Shown piece by piece: positions 22,417 through 29,867 of a stretch of DNA of 34,701 nucleotides (its first letter is position 1; every line of letters starts with the position of its first letter). Source of the DNA: Deltaproteobacteria bacterium (GTDB taxonomy: Bacteria; Desulfobacterota; Desulfobulbia; Desulfobulbales; JAJRZW01); contig JAJRZW010000019.1 of the NCBI GenBank assembly GCA_024275015.1, forward strand, positions 1 to 34,701. Direction: 5' to 3'. The position numbers and the translations under genes were made by a program. The notes beneath the pieces were generated by a model that did no database searches, was not told the DNA's origin, and saw only the letters and a program-made list of their open reading frames with translations.

Positions 22417-22971
22417 TTACGCCTTGCCGAATGAATCAATAAAAAGCTGCTCAATAGCGCGGCGACCATCGTCACTTAAATTCCTGGTACCGGAGCCGAC
22501 AAAGGTCTCATGCTCAATGCGGGGAGTATCGACCTGCCAGTCGCCGTCCTTCCAGGTGTACCACTGTTTACGCACCTGACCGTAAACGCTGACCGGACGA
22601 TTAAAAATTTTGGCCAGCTCCACCGCCCAGCCAGTGCCGCCCTTAACCGTTTTGTCCTCCTGGATGGTGCCGACCACAAAGACCTGATGCCCACTGTTGA
22701 CCATATGAAAAATGGTCTGGAGAATCTTTCTGATTTTTTCGGATTCATAATAGGTGCGACCGGTCATCCGGCTCACCAGCTCCATGCTGATGTCACCGCG
22801 CTTCAACTCTTCATCGCCGAGGATCACCGCGTTACGGCTTCGGTCCATGCGCCGGCCGTCAAAGGTAAAGTTGACCTCTTTCACCCCCCATTTCTCGGCC
22901 ATCTCGCCAAAAAAACTCTCGGAGCCCATAAGGCCACCGCTGTACAGGGTGCAATTTTCTTTTTTAAGCAT
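22417..22971 (-). CDS. Rossmann/SLOG-like hypothetical protein
   Basis: 184 aa from ATG 22971 with AAGGTGGG upstream; a frame from 23136 would read through an R3 repeat. LYSGGLMGSESFFGEMAEKWG has the glycine-rich SGG-x-GSE opening of LOG/TIR-like Rossmann folds, and VFVVGTIQEDKTVKGGTGWAVELAK contains a second conserved-looking GGTGW block. GSGTRNLSDDGRRAIEQLF closes the domain. These resemble nucleotide-binding SLOG-type proteins by pattern only. Soluble, no partner gene in its direction. An R1 element abuts its 3' end. Confidence 0.65.
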   Translation of the reverse strand: MLKKENCTLYSGGLMGSESFFGEMAEKWGVKEVNFTFDGRRMDRSRNAVILGDEELKRGDISMELVSRMTGRTYYESEKIRKILQTIFHMVNSGHQVFVVGTIQEDKTVKGGTGWAVELAKIFNRPVSVYGQVRKQWYTWKDGDWQVDTPRIEHETFVGSGTRNLSDDGRRAIEQLFIDSFGKA

Positions 22972-23043
22972 TATCAGCCCACCTTTTTTAAGGAGTTTCA
23001 AGTTGCGGATGTTACCTTGAAGCTTCACGGTTTTATTCCATAA

Positions 23044-23177
23044 TCCTGGATCCGTGACGGCTTCGAGGGTTATTAAAGCGCATCCGTTTGAACCAGCGCG
23101 TTTTTGGCCGGGTTGCCGTTTGGGTGCCAGGTTCACCCCGCCGCCCTTCGGGGCGTCCGATAGCGGACCATCTGCTG
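23044..23177 (+). repeat. R3 repeat copy in a divergent intergenic region
   Basis: TCCTGGATCCGTGACGGCTT, GCATCCGTTTGAACCAGCGCG, TTTTTGGCCGGGTTGC, then TTCACCCCGCCGCCCTTCGG, GGCGTCCGATAGCGG and TCTGCTG. It lies between the SLOG-like gene and the RCKP gene, so it could carry regulatory sites for either. Confidence 0.75.
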
Positions 23178-23283
23178 ACAGTTCCTTTCAAATACCACAG
23201 GCAACAACGACTTGACAACTCTTTCCCGGAAGGATAATTTATCATAAACCGTTTAATAATGATTACTGATTGGAGGTAGTATC

Positions 23284-23424
23284 ATGGCCAAGTTCAAATG
23301 TGAAAAATGCGGCGCCACCAAGGAAAGCCGGTGCAAACCGCAGAAATGCCCGGAATGCGGTGAGGCCGGGGTAATGATAAAGGAAGAAGGCGGCGGTTGC
23401 GGCTGCGGCTGCAAAAGTAAATAG
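23284..23424 (+). CDS. RCKP-type rubredoxin-like/zinc-ribbon small protein
   Basis: 46 aa. ATG 23284 follows a strong GGAGGTAGTATC site. MAKFKCEKCGATKESRCKPQ begins with a CxxCG knuckle, and the second, KCPECG, follows the RCKP motif that names this domain family; the four Cys should bind one iron or zinc. The tail GGGCGCGCKSK adds three more Cys. Such proteins are small redox or metal-handling proteins; the exact role is unknown. A strong terminator 24 bp downstream makes it monocistronic. Confidence 0.85.
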   Translation: MAKFKCEKCGATKESRCKPQKCPECGEAGVMIKEEGGGCGCGCKSK

Positions 23425-23447
23425 CCGCCATTTCTTTTTGTCCCTAC

Positions 23448-23480
23448 GGCGCCGGCGGGCTGCTCACCGGCGCCTTTTTT
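23448..23480 (+). terminator. Terminator of the RCKP gene
   Basis: GGCGCCGGCG pairs with CACCGGCGCC (one mismatch) around a 7-nt loop and is followed by six T. Confidence 0.9.
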
Positions 23481-23481
23481 A

Positions 23482-23557
23482 GCAAGCGATCATTATAACC
23501 ACACCTGACGCAAAAAACAGCCTCTGTTGCAAGGCTTCATGGACGCCGTCATCTGTG
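23482..23557 (+). repeat. R2 repeat copy
   Basis: GCAAGCGATCATTATAACC, ACACCTGACGCAAAAAA, CTCTGTTGCAAGGCTTCATGG and ACGCCGTCATCTGTG. It starts two bases after the T-run of a terminator. Confidence 0.75.
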
Positions 23558-23678
23558 GCAACCCCCTTTTATTATCACTCAGCCCTCAACTTAACAGGGC
23601 CATCCGGATTGAGGTTCTTTGGTGAGCGAGCAAAAGGACGCCGCAGATCGGAATTATTGCGACGCCATCAATAAGATA

Positions 23679-23806
23679 GCGTCGTAAAAAGTCGCAAATC
23701 ATCATTTTTGTCATGCCGGACTTAATCCGGAATCCTGTGATGAAACATATTATGGATTCCGATCTTCGCCGGAATGACGGAAAGAAGGGCCTTTTGCGAA
23801 ATCATA
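23679..23806 (+). repeat. R4 palindromic repeat
   Basis: GCGTCGTAAAAAGTCGCAAA, GTCATGCCGGACTTAATCC, GGATTCCGATCTTCGCCGG, AATGACGGAAAG and CTTTTGCGAAATC. Confidence 0.75.
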
Positions 23807-23865
23807 ATCAATGATTGGGGGCAAAGACGGCACGAATTCAGGTTTTACGCCCGCGGGTTCAGGTA

Positions 23866-23874
23866 TGTTATAAT
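23866..23874 (+). promoter_or_regulatory. Extended -10 promoter of the RACo-like gene
   Basis: TGTTATAAT is a perfect extended -10; a weak TTTACG at 23844-23849 is spaced 19 bp. It lies 50 bases before the proposed TTG start. Confidence 0.45.
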
Positions 23875-23924
23875 CATCTCCATAACGCTCACCTTCACCT
23901 TTATCGACACCGGGAAACCTCACC

Positions 23925-25835
23925 TTGACCGACAGCCGCCATCTCACCTTTCTTCCCGCTGAACGCAGAATTACAGTTGCCGCCGGGATCACGGTATTGC
24001 AGGCAGCCCGCGACGCCGGCATCCATATAAACTCATCCTGCGGCGGCAGCGGCCTGTGCGGCAAATGCCGGATAAAAATCGAATCCGGATCTTTTTCCGA
24101 GGAGGAATCTCCCCGGCTTTCCCGTAAAGCCCGGGCCGAGGGCTTTCACCTGGCCTGCCGTACCCGGCTGAACTCCGACGCCGAGGTGCGGATACCGGTG
24201 GAGGCGGGGATCATCGCCGGGGGGCTGACCACCGGAGTCAGTGAGCGCCGCAAGGCCGCCCTTCAGACCTTTAATATCGCCGAACTCCGCCGGGCCGGAA
24301 TCTTCCACCCCCCGGTGGAAAAACTGTTCATCGAACTGCCCCGCCCCGGCCCCCATGACAATATGGCCGACGCCGGCCGCCTCCTGACCGCCCTTGCCAG
24401 TCAATACGACGAACACGGCCTGGTGATATCACTCGCGGTTCTGCGCAAGCTACGCCGGGTCCTGCGCGAGGACGATTTCCGGGTCACGGTAACCATTGCC
24501 CGACCGGTGAACCCCCATGGGCGCTCATATATCCTCAATCTCCAGGCCGGCAACTGGATCAAACGTAATTACGGCCTCGTATTCGACATCGGCACCACCA
24601 CGGTTTACGGGCAGATCTGCGACCTCGCAAACGGTAAAATCATGGCGGAGAAAGGAGAATATAACAGCCAGATCGCCTACGGCGAAGATGTCATCAGCCG
24701 GATGATCCAGGCGGAAAGACCCGGCGGCCTGCAATTAATGGGAGAGACGGTCTGCGCCACAGTCAACTCCGCCATCACGGCAATGCTGAAAAAAAGCGCC
24801 ATCAACCGGGAGGAAATCTCATCAATAACCGTGGCCGGCAACACCACCATGACCCATCTCCTCCTGGGTCTTGAAACCGACAATATCAGACGCGCCCCCT
24901 ATGTGCCGGTGACCACCTTCCTGCCGCCGATGCGGGCCGCCGACCTTGGCATCGACCTCGCCGACCACGCGGTCTCCCTGGTGTTTCCATCGGTGTCGAG
25001 TTATGTCGGCGGCGATATCGTCGCCGGGGTCATGGGCTCGGGGATGTACCGCGACCCGGAGATTACCCTTTTTCTGGATATCGGCACCAACGCCGAGATC
25101 GTCATCGGCAACCGCGACTGGCTCGCCTGTGCCGCCTGTTCCGCCGGGCCCGCCTTTGAGGGCGGCGGCATCACCTGCGGGATGCGGGCCGCCAACGGCG
25201 CCATCTGTGACTTCGATCTCAACTCCGCCACCCTTGAGCCGATGAACATAACCATCGGCAATAAACCGGTGGCCGGAATCTGTGGTTCCGGACTGCTGAT
25301 GATCGTCGCCAACCTCTTTAGAAACAAGATCATCGACCCCGACGGCCGCTTTAACCGGGAGACAGACTCACCCCGACTGCGCCGCAGCGACAATGGCTTT
25401 GAATTTGTCCTCGCCTTCAAGGATGAAACCGGAACCGACCACGACGTGGTCATCAACGAAATCGATATCAACAACTTCATGCGGGCCAAGGCGGCAATCT
25501 TCGCCGGGGTAACGACCCTGCTTGCCCAGGTGGGACTCGGGGCCGGTGATCTTGAACGGGTAATCCTTGCCGGCGCCTTTGGCAGCTTCATCGACCTTGA
25601 CGCCGCGATGACCGTGGGAATCCTGCCGCCGCTGCCGGCGGAAAAAATCATGTACGTCGGCAACGGACCGCTTATGGGAGGACGGATGAACGAGCTTTCC
25701 AACCATATCCGCCTCGAGGTGCTGGAAGTGGTAAACCGGATGACCAGTTTCGAGCTCTCCGAGGTCACGGAATTCAAGGATAATTATCTCGCCGCCCTCT
25801 TCCTCCCCCACACCGACCGGAATCTTTTCCCATGA
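23925..25835 (+). CDS. RACo-like [2Fe-2S]/ASKHA ATPase for corrinoid protein reactivation (DUF4445)
   Basis: 636 aa. No ATG is available after the in-frame stop at 23883, so TTG 23925 is taken, with GGGAAA 9-14 bases upstream. The N-terminal plant-type [2Fe-2S] domain has Cys at 39, 45, 48 (SCGGSGLCGKC) and 78. The rest is an actin/Hsp70-like ATPase: FDIGTTTVYGQ (phosphate 1), AGNTTMTHLLLG, LDIGTNAEIVIGNRDW (phosphate 2 region), GPAFEGGGITCGM and ILAGAFGSF. This matches reductive activators of corrinoid methyltransferases (RACo, RamA-like), which use ATP to drive Co(II) to Co(I) reduction. No corrinoid protein or methyltransferase is next to it here. In a sulfate reducer the client may be the CO dehydrogenase/acetyl-CoA pathway corrinoid protein or a methyltransferase system; client unknown. 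Confidence 0.88.
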   Translation: MTDSRHLTFLPAERRITVAAGITVLQAARDAGIHINSSCGGSGLCGKCRIKIESGSFSEEESPRLSRKARAEGFHLACRTRLNSDAEVRIPVEAGIIAGGLTTGVSERRKAALQTFNIAELRRAGIFHPPVEKLFIELPRPGPHDNMADAGRLLTALASQYDEHGLVISLAVLRKLRRVLREDDFRVTVTIARPVNPHGRSYILNLQAGNWIKRNYGLVFDIGTTTVYGQICDLANGKIMAEKGEYNSQIAYGEDVISRMIQAERPGGLQLMGETVCATVNSAITAMLKKSAINREEISSITVAGNTTMTHLLLGLETDNIRRAPYVPVTTFLPPMRAADLGIDLADHAVSLVFPSVSSYVGGDIVAGVMGSGMYRDPEITLFLDIGTNAEIVIGNRDWLACAACSAGPAFEGGGITCGMRAANGAICDFDLNSATLEPMNITIGNKPVAGICGSGLLMIVANLFRNKIIDPDGRFNRETDSPRLRRSDNGFEFVLAFKDETGTDHDVVINEIDINNFMRAKAAIFAGVTTLLAQVGLGAGDLERVILAGAFGSFIDLDAAMTVGILPPLPAEKIMYVGNGPLMGGRMNELSNHIRLEVLEVVNRMTSFELSEVTEFKDNYLAALFLPHTDRNLFP

Positions 25836-25846
25836 AAGGCCGGGCC

Positions 25847-26278
25847 TCACTCTCCGCTGCCCGTTACCCGGCCCCGACCGCTCTTGATCCGTCCGCGGTA
25901 TTTTTTATCGTTGATCCGTTTACGTTTCCGGGCCATGGAAATTCGGGTCTTCTTCCGTGGTTTATCCCGCTTTAAGGCCTGGTTCATGAGCTCGACAAAA
26001 CGCCGGACCGCCGCCTCCCGGTTCGCGCCCTGAGTCCGGTGGCGCATGGCGCTGACCCGCATTATCCCCGCGCGGTTTATCCGGGTCGCGAGCCGTCTCC
26101 TTATCAACCCCTTCTGTCCGGGATCAAGACTGGGGGAATTCCCGAGGTCAAAGCACAGGGTAACCCGGGTATTGACCTTGTTGACATTCTGCCCCCCGGC
26201 CCCGGAACTGCGGCTGAAGGTAAAGAATATCTCATGTTCACGGATCAGCACCTGCGAATTTATCACCACATTCGCCAT
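25847..26278 (-). CDS. arfB: ArfB (YaeJ) ribosome-rescue peptidyl-tRNA hydrolase
   Basis: 143 aa, ATG 26278 with GGGGGATAA upstream. The catalytic GGQ (28-30, in SRSSGAGGQNVNKV) and the strongly basic C-terminal tail (KRDKPRKKTRISMARKRKR in part) identify the codon-independent release factor that enters the empty mRNA channel of stalled ribosomes. The length and the absence of codon-recognition domains exclude RF1/RF2. Convergent with the RACo-like gene, 11 bp apart. Confidence 0.92.
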   Translation of the reverse strand: MANVVINSQVLIREHEIFFTFSRSSGAGGQNVNKVNTRVTLCFDLGNSPSLDPGQKGLIRRRLATRINRAGIMRVSAMRHRTQGANREAAVRRFVELMNQALKRDKPRKKTRISMARKRKRINDKKYRGRIKSGRGRVTGSGE

Positions 26279-26362
26279 TTATCCCCCGGCCTCCGAGCCC
26301 TTACAGCGGCAAGGACTCCATGAACACCACCCTGCACGGCCTTAACCTTTTGATATACTTAA

Positions 26363-26473
26363 CAGTCCGTTGAAAAACGGACTGGTCGCGGCGCATGGAC
26401 GCATCGCCGATTTTATTGGGTTTTTAAAATCCAATAGAATCGAGAGGTTGGCCGGAACTTGTTTTGGCCAACC
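26363..26473 (+). repeat. R1 element lacking hairpin 4
   Basis: Hairpin 1 (26363-26384, perfect), hairpin 2 GATTTTATTGG / CCAATAGAATC (26409-26441, one G-T pair), hairpin 3 (26446-26473, perfect 8-bp arms). The right end is replaced by R2. Confidence 0.8.
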
Positions 26474-26484
26474 GGGGGTTAAAT

Positions 26485-26562
26485 CGCGCACATGGCGCCA
26501 TCCCTGAAACCCTTACAGAATGCGATTTTTTTTGCATTAGGTGTGGTTAATTGATCACTTGC
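26485..26562 (-). repeat. R2 repeat copy joined to R1
   Basis: GCGCACATGGCGCCATCCC, TGAAACCCTTACAGA, TTTTGCATTAGGTGTGG and TTAATTGATCACTTGC, inverted. It ends at the stop of the next gene. Confidence 0.75.
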
Positions 26563-26566
26563 TTAA

Positions 26567-26896
26567 TCAGCGCGCAAGCTTCCTGAACCTGGTGTCAATG
26601 GCGCTGATCTGGTCGATACGGACCAGGGCATCAAAGAAATCACGCTGTTCGAGCTTTTCCACATGGACCAGATGATCACCCACTGCCTTTACCCTGCCGA
26701 CCACCACCTTACCGGAGACAAGAACAAGAGAAACCCTTTTCCCTGTCAGGGCTTCAAGGTTATCCTTAATCGTGGCGTCAACCGAAAAGCCGACCCCGAC
26801 AATATTCACCACATCCGCCCCGGCCCGGGAAAAAGAAGCGTAAGCCAGAACCGCAAACACAAGCACCATAACCGTAAGGCCCTTCCGTGTTATCAT
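26567..26896 (-). CDS. Secreted protein with Sm/LSm-like strand pattern
   Basis: 109 aa from ATG 26896 (GAGG spaced 7 bases; the GTG at 26899 is too close). A Sec signal peptide (TVMVLVFAVLAYASFSRA, cleavage near AGA) precedes a compact beta-rich domain. NLEALTGKRVSLVLVSGKVV and GRVKAVGDHLVHVEK... ALVRIDQISAID follow the strand order of an LSm/Sm barrel. A periplasmic Sm-like fold is unusual, so this is only a fold suggestion. No partner genes. Function unknown. Confidence 0.65.
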   Translation of the reverse strand: MITRKGLTVMVLVFAVLAYASFSRAGADVVNIVGVGFSVDATIKDNLEALTGKRVSLVLVSGKVVVGRVKAVGDHLVHVEKLEQRDFFDALVRIDQISAIDTRFRKLAR

Positions 26897-26994
26897 CACA
26901 TCACCTCTTTAATTTTACCGAATTCAAACCAGACAAAAGCAGCCTTCACGCACCTTAACCGTCCATTTTCAGCCTCCGGGATAACTCGGCCGAA

Positions 26995-27100
26995 AACCTG
27001 AATCCGTGACGGCTTTGTGTCGTTTGTATATATCTAACTGAATCTACGCGTTTTTATATAAATCCAACTCCGATGGGAAAATTCACCCCGCCGCCCGGAT
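26995..27100 (+). repeat. R3 repeat copy, shortened
   Basis: AACCTGAATCCGTGACGGCTT at the left, CTGAATCTACGCGTTTTTA in the middle and TTCACCCCGCCGCCCGGAT at the right. The GGGGCGTCCGATAG end is absent. Confidence 0.7.
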
Positions 27101-27274
27101 CGGCACCTTTGTCATCAACGACACCAGCGGCGACAAGGAAAAATGCAGACGGCCCGGGGACCCGGGGTAATAGAAAGATTCAGACCAGCGGCAATCGCTT
27201 TTAAAGGCGCCCTGCGGAGATCATTGCCCAAAACCAGAGTAAAGCCCTGGAGCTTATTGACCAGACCATGAAAC

Positions 27275-27302
27275 AAAAAGGACAGGCAGCGTAAACCCGT
27301 CG
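27275..27302 (-). terminator. Weak terminator after the NIL-ferredoxin gene
   Basis: Minus strand GACGGG pairs with CCTGTC (one G-U) around a 9-nt loop, followed by CTTTTTG, about 13 bp after the stop. Confidence 0.45.
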
Positions 27303-27314
27303 TCTGAATTTCCG

Positions 27315-27740
27315 CTACAGGTTGATGCCGTTGTCCAGCGACACCTGCATCGCCCGCACCGGACAGACGGTAACACAGAGACCGCAGCCGGTACATTTAT
27401 CAACATCGAACAACACCGCCATCTCGGGCCTGGTCAGGTACAGGGCGCCGGAAGGACAGATGCCGGTGCAGGCCCCGCACTGAAAACATTTATCATCGTC
27501 ACGCCGCACCCCGGTGACCACCTTCTTAACCCTCACCCCTTTTTCGTTCAGATAGGTGATACCCCGCTCGACATTGGCCTTGCCCCCCATGAGTTCAAGC
27601 ACCATAAACCCCTCCTGCTGCAGGAGGATATCGGCCTTGAGGATATTGAATTCAACGTCGAATTCCTTTACCAGTGTGCAGATAATCGGCTGATCGATAT
27701 TTTCCTTGGGAAAGGTCAGGACATAGATTCTTTTATACAA
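27315..27740 (-). CDS. NIL-domain 2x[4Fe-4S] ferredoxin (homocysteine synthesis type)
   Basis: 141 aa, TTG start at 27740 with GGAGAGTAATC upstream, 2 bp after the previous stop. Residues 1-78 are an NIL domain (the small ligand-binding domain found in methionine ABC transporters). Residues 85-126 hold two ferredoxin clusters: C85-x2-C88-x2-C91-x3-C95 and C116-x2-C119-x2-C122-x3-C126. NIL-ferredoxins work with DUF39 (COG1900) proteins in archaea and sulfate reducers that make homocysteine from aspartate semialdehyde and sulfide. That function is known for the family; here it is inferred, and no DUF39 gene is in the window. Last gene of a likely operon with the two kinases and the PilZ gene. 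Confidence 0.85.
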   Translation of the reverse strand: MYKRIYVLTFPKENIDQPIICTLVKEFDVEFNILKADILLQQEGFMVLELMGGKANVERGITYLNEKGVRVKKVVTGVRRDDDKCFQCGACTGICPSGALYLTRPEMAVLFDVDKCTGCGLCVTVCPVRAMQVSLDNGINL

Positions 27741-27742
27741 GA

Positions 27743-28342
27743 TTACTCTCCGGTTTTTACGGCAACCGCCGCGATACGGTCAAAATTTATCACCAGGTCT
27801 TCCAGGGGATGTTCGGTATCAAACCTGAAGAGATGGTCTTCGTCAAGTTCATCCGGGGGATCAAAACCTTTTTTCTGCAGCCGGTATATCTCCATCCGGC
27901 CATCCGATACCGCCTCCGGATCAAGACGGCGGGCCATGAGGCGACGATCCACCTCATCATCACTGCAATGGCAATAAAGAAAGGCGCATTTTACCCCGAG
28001 CCTTTTCGCCATGGCCATCACCCGCTCCCGTTCCGCCCTTTTACTGTAAGAGGCATCAACGATCACCGTACGTCCCCGGAGCAGGGATTCCTCGGCCAGT
28101 TCAAGGAGACGGTCATAGGTCCTGCGGGTAAAACCGGCGGCATATATCCCGGCCCCGGCGGCTTCTTCAGCCGGGGCGTCAGGGGCGAGGCCGGCCAACT
28201 TCTTCCGTTCGATGTCGCTGTTGAAATGGTCACAGGCCTTTTCCACCGCCCATCTCGCCGCCAGGGTCGACTTACCACTGGCGATCAGGCCGAAAAACAC
28301 CCAGAGAAACGGCCGGGCGGCGTTGCTGTTATCGGTTCCCAT
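27743..28342 (-). CDS. P-loop kinase of the AAA_33/gluconate-kinase-like type
   Basis: 199 aa, ATG 28342. Walker A FFGLIASGKSTLA near residues 16-28, a GRTVIVDASYSKRAERERV block and a late R-RR lid segment (RRLMARRLD) match small-molecule kinases of this P-loop class. In many bacteria the same domain is fused to an aminoglycoside-phosphotransferase-like domain; here the APH-like protein is encoded 9 bp upstream as a separate gene, so the two probably act together. Substrate unknown. Confidence 0.8.
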   Translation of the reverse strand: MGTDNSNAARPFLWVFFGLIASGKSTLAARWAVEKACDHFNSDIERKKLAGLAPDAPAEEAAGAGIYAAGFTRRTYDRLLELAEESLLRGRTVIVDASYSKRAERERVMAMAKRLGVKCAFLYCHCSDDEVDRRLMARRLDPEAVSDGRMEIYRLQKKGFDPPDELDEDHLFRFDTEHPLEDLVINFDRIAAVAVKTGE

Positions 28343-28351
28343 AAGCTGTGT

Positions 28352-29374
28352 TCACGATGGATTATTGGAGATATAGGAATCAGCCAGGGAAAAATATCGT
28401 TCCGCCCCGGCCAGTGCCGTCGCGGCAGTGGCGGCGTCAACTTCGGGGGCGTTGGCGGTAAACAGACCGATCTTGCCGCGGACATAGGCCCGGTATACCT
28501 TATAAAAGGTCGCAATCTCCATCAGGCCGTCATCTCCGCTCTTTTCGCCAAAAGAGGCCAGGAGATAATTGCTCAGGCCGTTCAAACCGTGAAAATCCAG
28601 GTCCATGGCGAGAAAGGCGATGTCACTGGCCACGTCGCAGCAACGAAAGCGCTGATTGAACTCGATACAATCGAATATATGGATTTTCTTCAGGTCTTCA
28701 ATACATATATTGGCGGAATAAAGGTCGCCGTGGCCCTCGCGCACCCGGCCCGCCTCCACCCGGGCGGCAAAGAGTTCCGTCTTTGCGAGAAACTCCCGGC
28801 TCCAGGCAACGAGACGGTCAAAACGCGACCGGTCAAGACCGCCGGAACCGACCATAGCCCGGGTCTGATCAAAATTTTCAGTCACATTGACCGCCACCGC
28901 CCCGGCCCGGCCCAGCTCGTTGATTTCACCGCCGGTGGCCGCCTGTCGATAAAAGGGAACCAGGATGGCGACGATGGCGTCAATCGTCTTTTTATCCACC
29001 CTGCCGGCGGCAATCAAGCGCCCCATCATCCCCGCTTCCGGCATTCGCCGCATCAAGACCCCGTATTCCACCACTTCGCCCAGCCCGGCAAGATTGCTGC
29101 CCTTGTCATCCATGCCGATGGGAACCACGTCCTGATAGACGTCGGGGCATAAACGGCGGTTCAGGCGCAGCTCTTCATGACAGAAGAAGCGCCGTTTCTC
29201 GAGGGTGGTGAAGTCGAGAAAGCCAAAATCCACCGGCTTCTTCACCTTTAAAACCTCGGTATCGCCGATGAGGACATAGGAGATATGGGTCTGCACCAGA
29301 CTGACCCCGGGGCCAAGCAGGCCGTCAGAACCCATGAGGCCGGTGATACACGGGGGAAGATTACTGTCAGTCAT
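28352..29374 (-). CDS. APH-family phosphotransferase
   Basis: 340 aa, ATG 29374, overlapping the PilZ stop by 4 bases (ATGA). Kinase-like signatures: an N-lobe Lys in VLKVKKPVDFGFLD, the catalytic GHGDLYSANICI loop (HxDxxxxN) and the metal-binding IFDCIEFN. APH-fold proteins phosphorylate antibiotics, sugars or choline; antibiotic resistance is not implied. Coupled to the P-loop kinase downstream, as two halves of what is a single bifunctional polypeptide in other bacteria. Confidence 0.82.
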   Translation of the reverse strand: MTDSNLPPCITGLMGSDGLLGPGVSLVQTHISYVLIGDTEVLKVKKPVDFGFLDFTTLEKRRFFCHEELRLNRRLCPDVYQDVVPIGMDDKGSNLAGLGEVVEYGVLMRRMPEAGMMGRLIAAGRVDKKTIDAIVAILVPFYRQAATGGEINELGRAGAVAVNVTENFDQTRAMVGSGGLDRSRFDRLVAWSREFLAKTELFAARVEAGRVREGHGDLYSANICIEDLKKIHIFDCIEFNQRFRCCDVASDIAFLAMDLDFHGLNGLSNYLLASFGEKSGDDGLMEIATFYKVYRAYVRGKIGLFTANAPEVDAATAATALAGAERYFSLADSYISNNPS

Positions 29375-29772
29375 TTTTTTATTTCTTCCTGATTGATCGC
29401 AGTTTCCAGACTACCTGGCAACAAGTCTTTAAAACCAAGCTCATGAATGAGCTTCAATATGGTCTTGCGGGCCTCGACATCAAGGAAAGGAACCTCGAAA
29501 CCGGTGTCATAAAAATCGGGGTTTATATCGTTTGCCGACCAGAGGCTGCGGGCGTCAAAATGAAGGAAATGGTCGTCAAAATATCCTTCCGGCAGCATCA
29601 TCCGCAGGTGAAACATACGATTGACCGGCACCTCCTTATGACTGACAATCTTCATTCCCTTGGTGGTGAGGTCGACCAGATGCCCCAATAAATCACCGGA
29701 ATTATCGTCATGAACCTCAAGGTAAAAAATGAGGTGCCGCCTTTTGAGAGTCCGGGTTTCTTCTTCCGCCAT
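29371..29772 (-). CDS. PilZ-domain protein (c-di-GMP receptor type)
   Basis: 133 aa, ATG 29772 with GGAGGGAAA upstream. KRRHLIFYLEVHDDNSGDLL and then HLVDLTTKGMKIVS correspond to the PilZ start: a basic arginine cluster and the (D/N)-x-(S/T)-x-x-G motif, here with Thr (DLTTKG). The C-terminal extension DVEARKTILKLIHELGF is helical. The arginine motif is slightly altered (KRRH), so c-di-GMP binding is likely but not assured. First gene of the PilZ-APH-kinase-NIL unit. Confidence 0.8.
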   Translation of the reverse strand: MAEEETRTLKRRHLIFYLEVHDDNSGDLLGHLVDLTTKGMKIVSHKEVPVNRMFHLRMMLPEGYFDDHFLHFDARSLWSANDINPDFYDTGFEVPFLDVEARKTILKLIHELGFKDLLPGSLETAINQEEIKK

Positions 29773-29867
29773 TTTTTCCCTCCAGAACAGTTTTTATCAA
29801 CTTCCCGAGCCGTGACGGCTTCACGCCCCCACCGGAAGGACCTGTCCGTTCCCTATCGCGCACTGAT

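Larger units (their letters stand above)
23425..23924. other. Gene-free stretch: terminator, R2, R4 and a promoter
   Basis: 500 bp containing the RCKP terminator, an R2 copy (23482-23557), an R4 element (23679-23806) and the extended -10 promoter before the RACo-like gene. Confidence 0.6.
26279..26566. other. Intergenic: R1 fused to inverted R2
   Basis: Filled by an R1 copy lacking hairpin 4 (26363-26473) and an inverted R2 copy (26485-26562) about 11 bp further on. Confidence 0.6.
26897..27314. other. Gene-free stretch with R3 and a possible coding remnant
   Basis: 418 bp. An R3 copy occupies 26995-27100. Downstream, plus-strand frames give short peptide-like pieces (for example PAEIIAQNQSKALELIDQTM ending at TAA 27294) without a start, which may be the decayed end of a gene; too short to identify. 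Confidence 0.4.

Noticed and set aside
27809..29152. A 447-codon plus-strand frame over the two kinase genes
   Set aside because: Antisense shadow in GC-rich DNA; the minus-strand genes show catalytic motifs and coupled starts.
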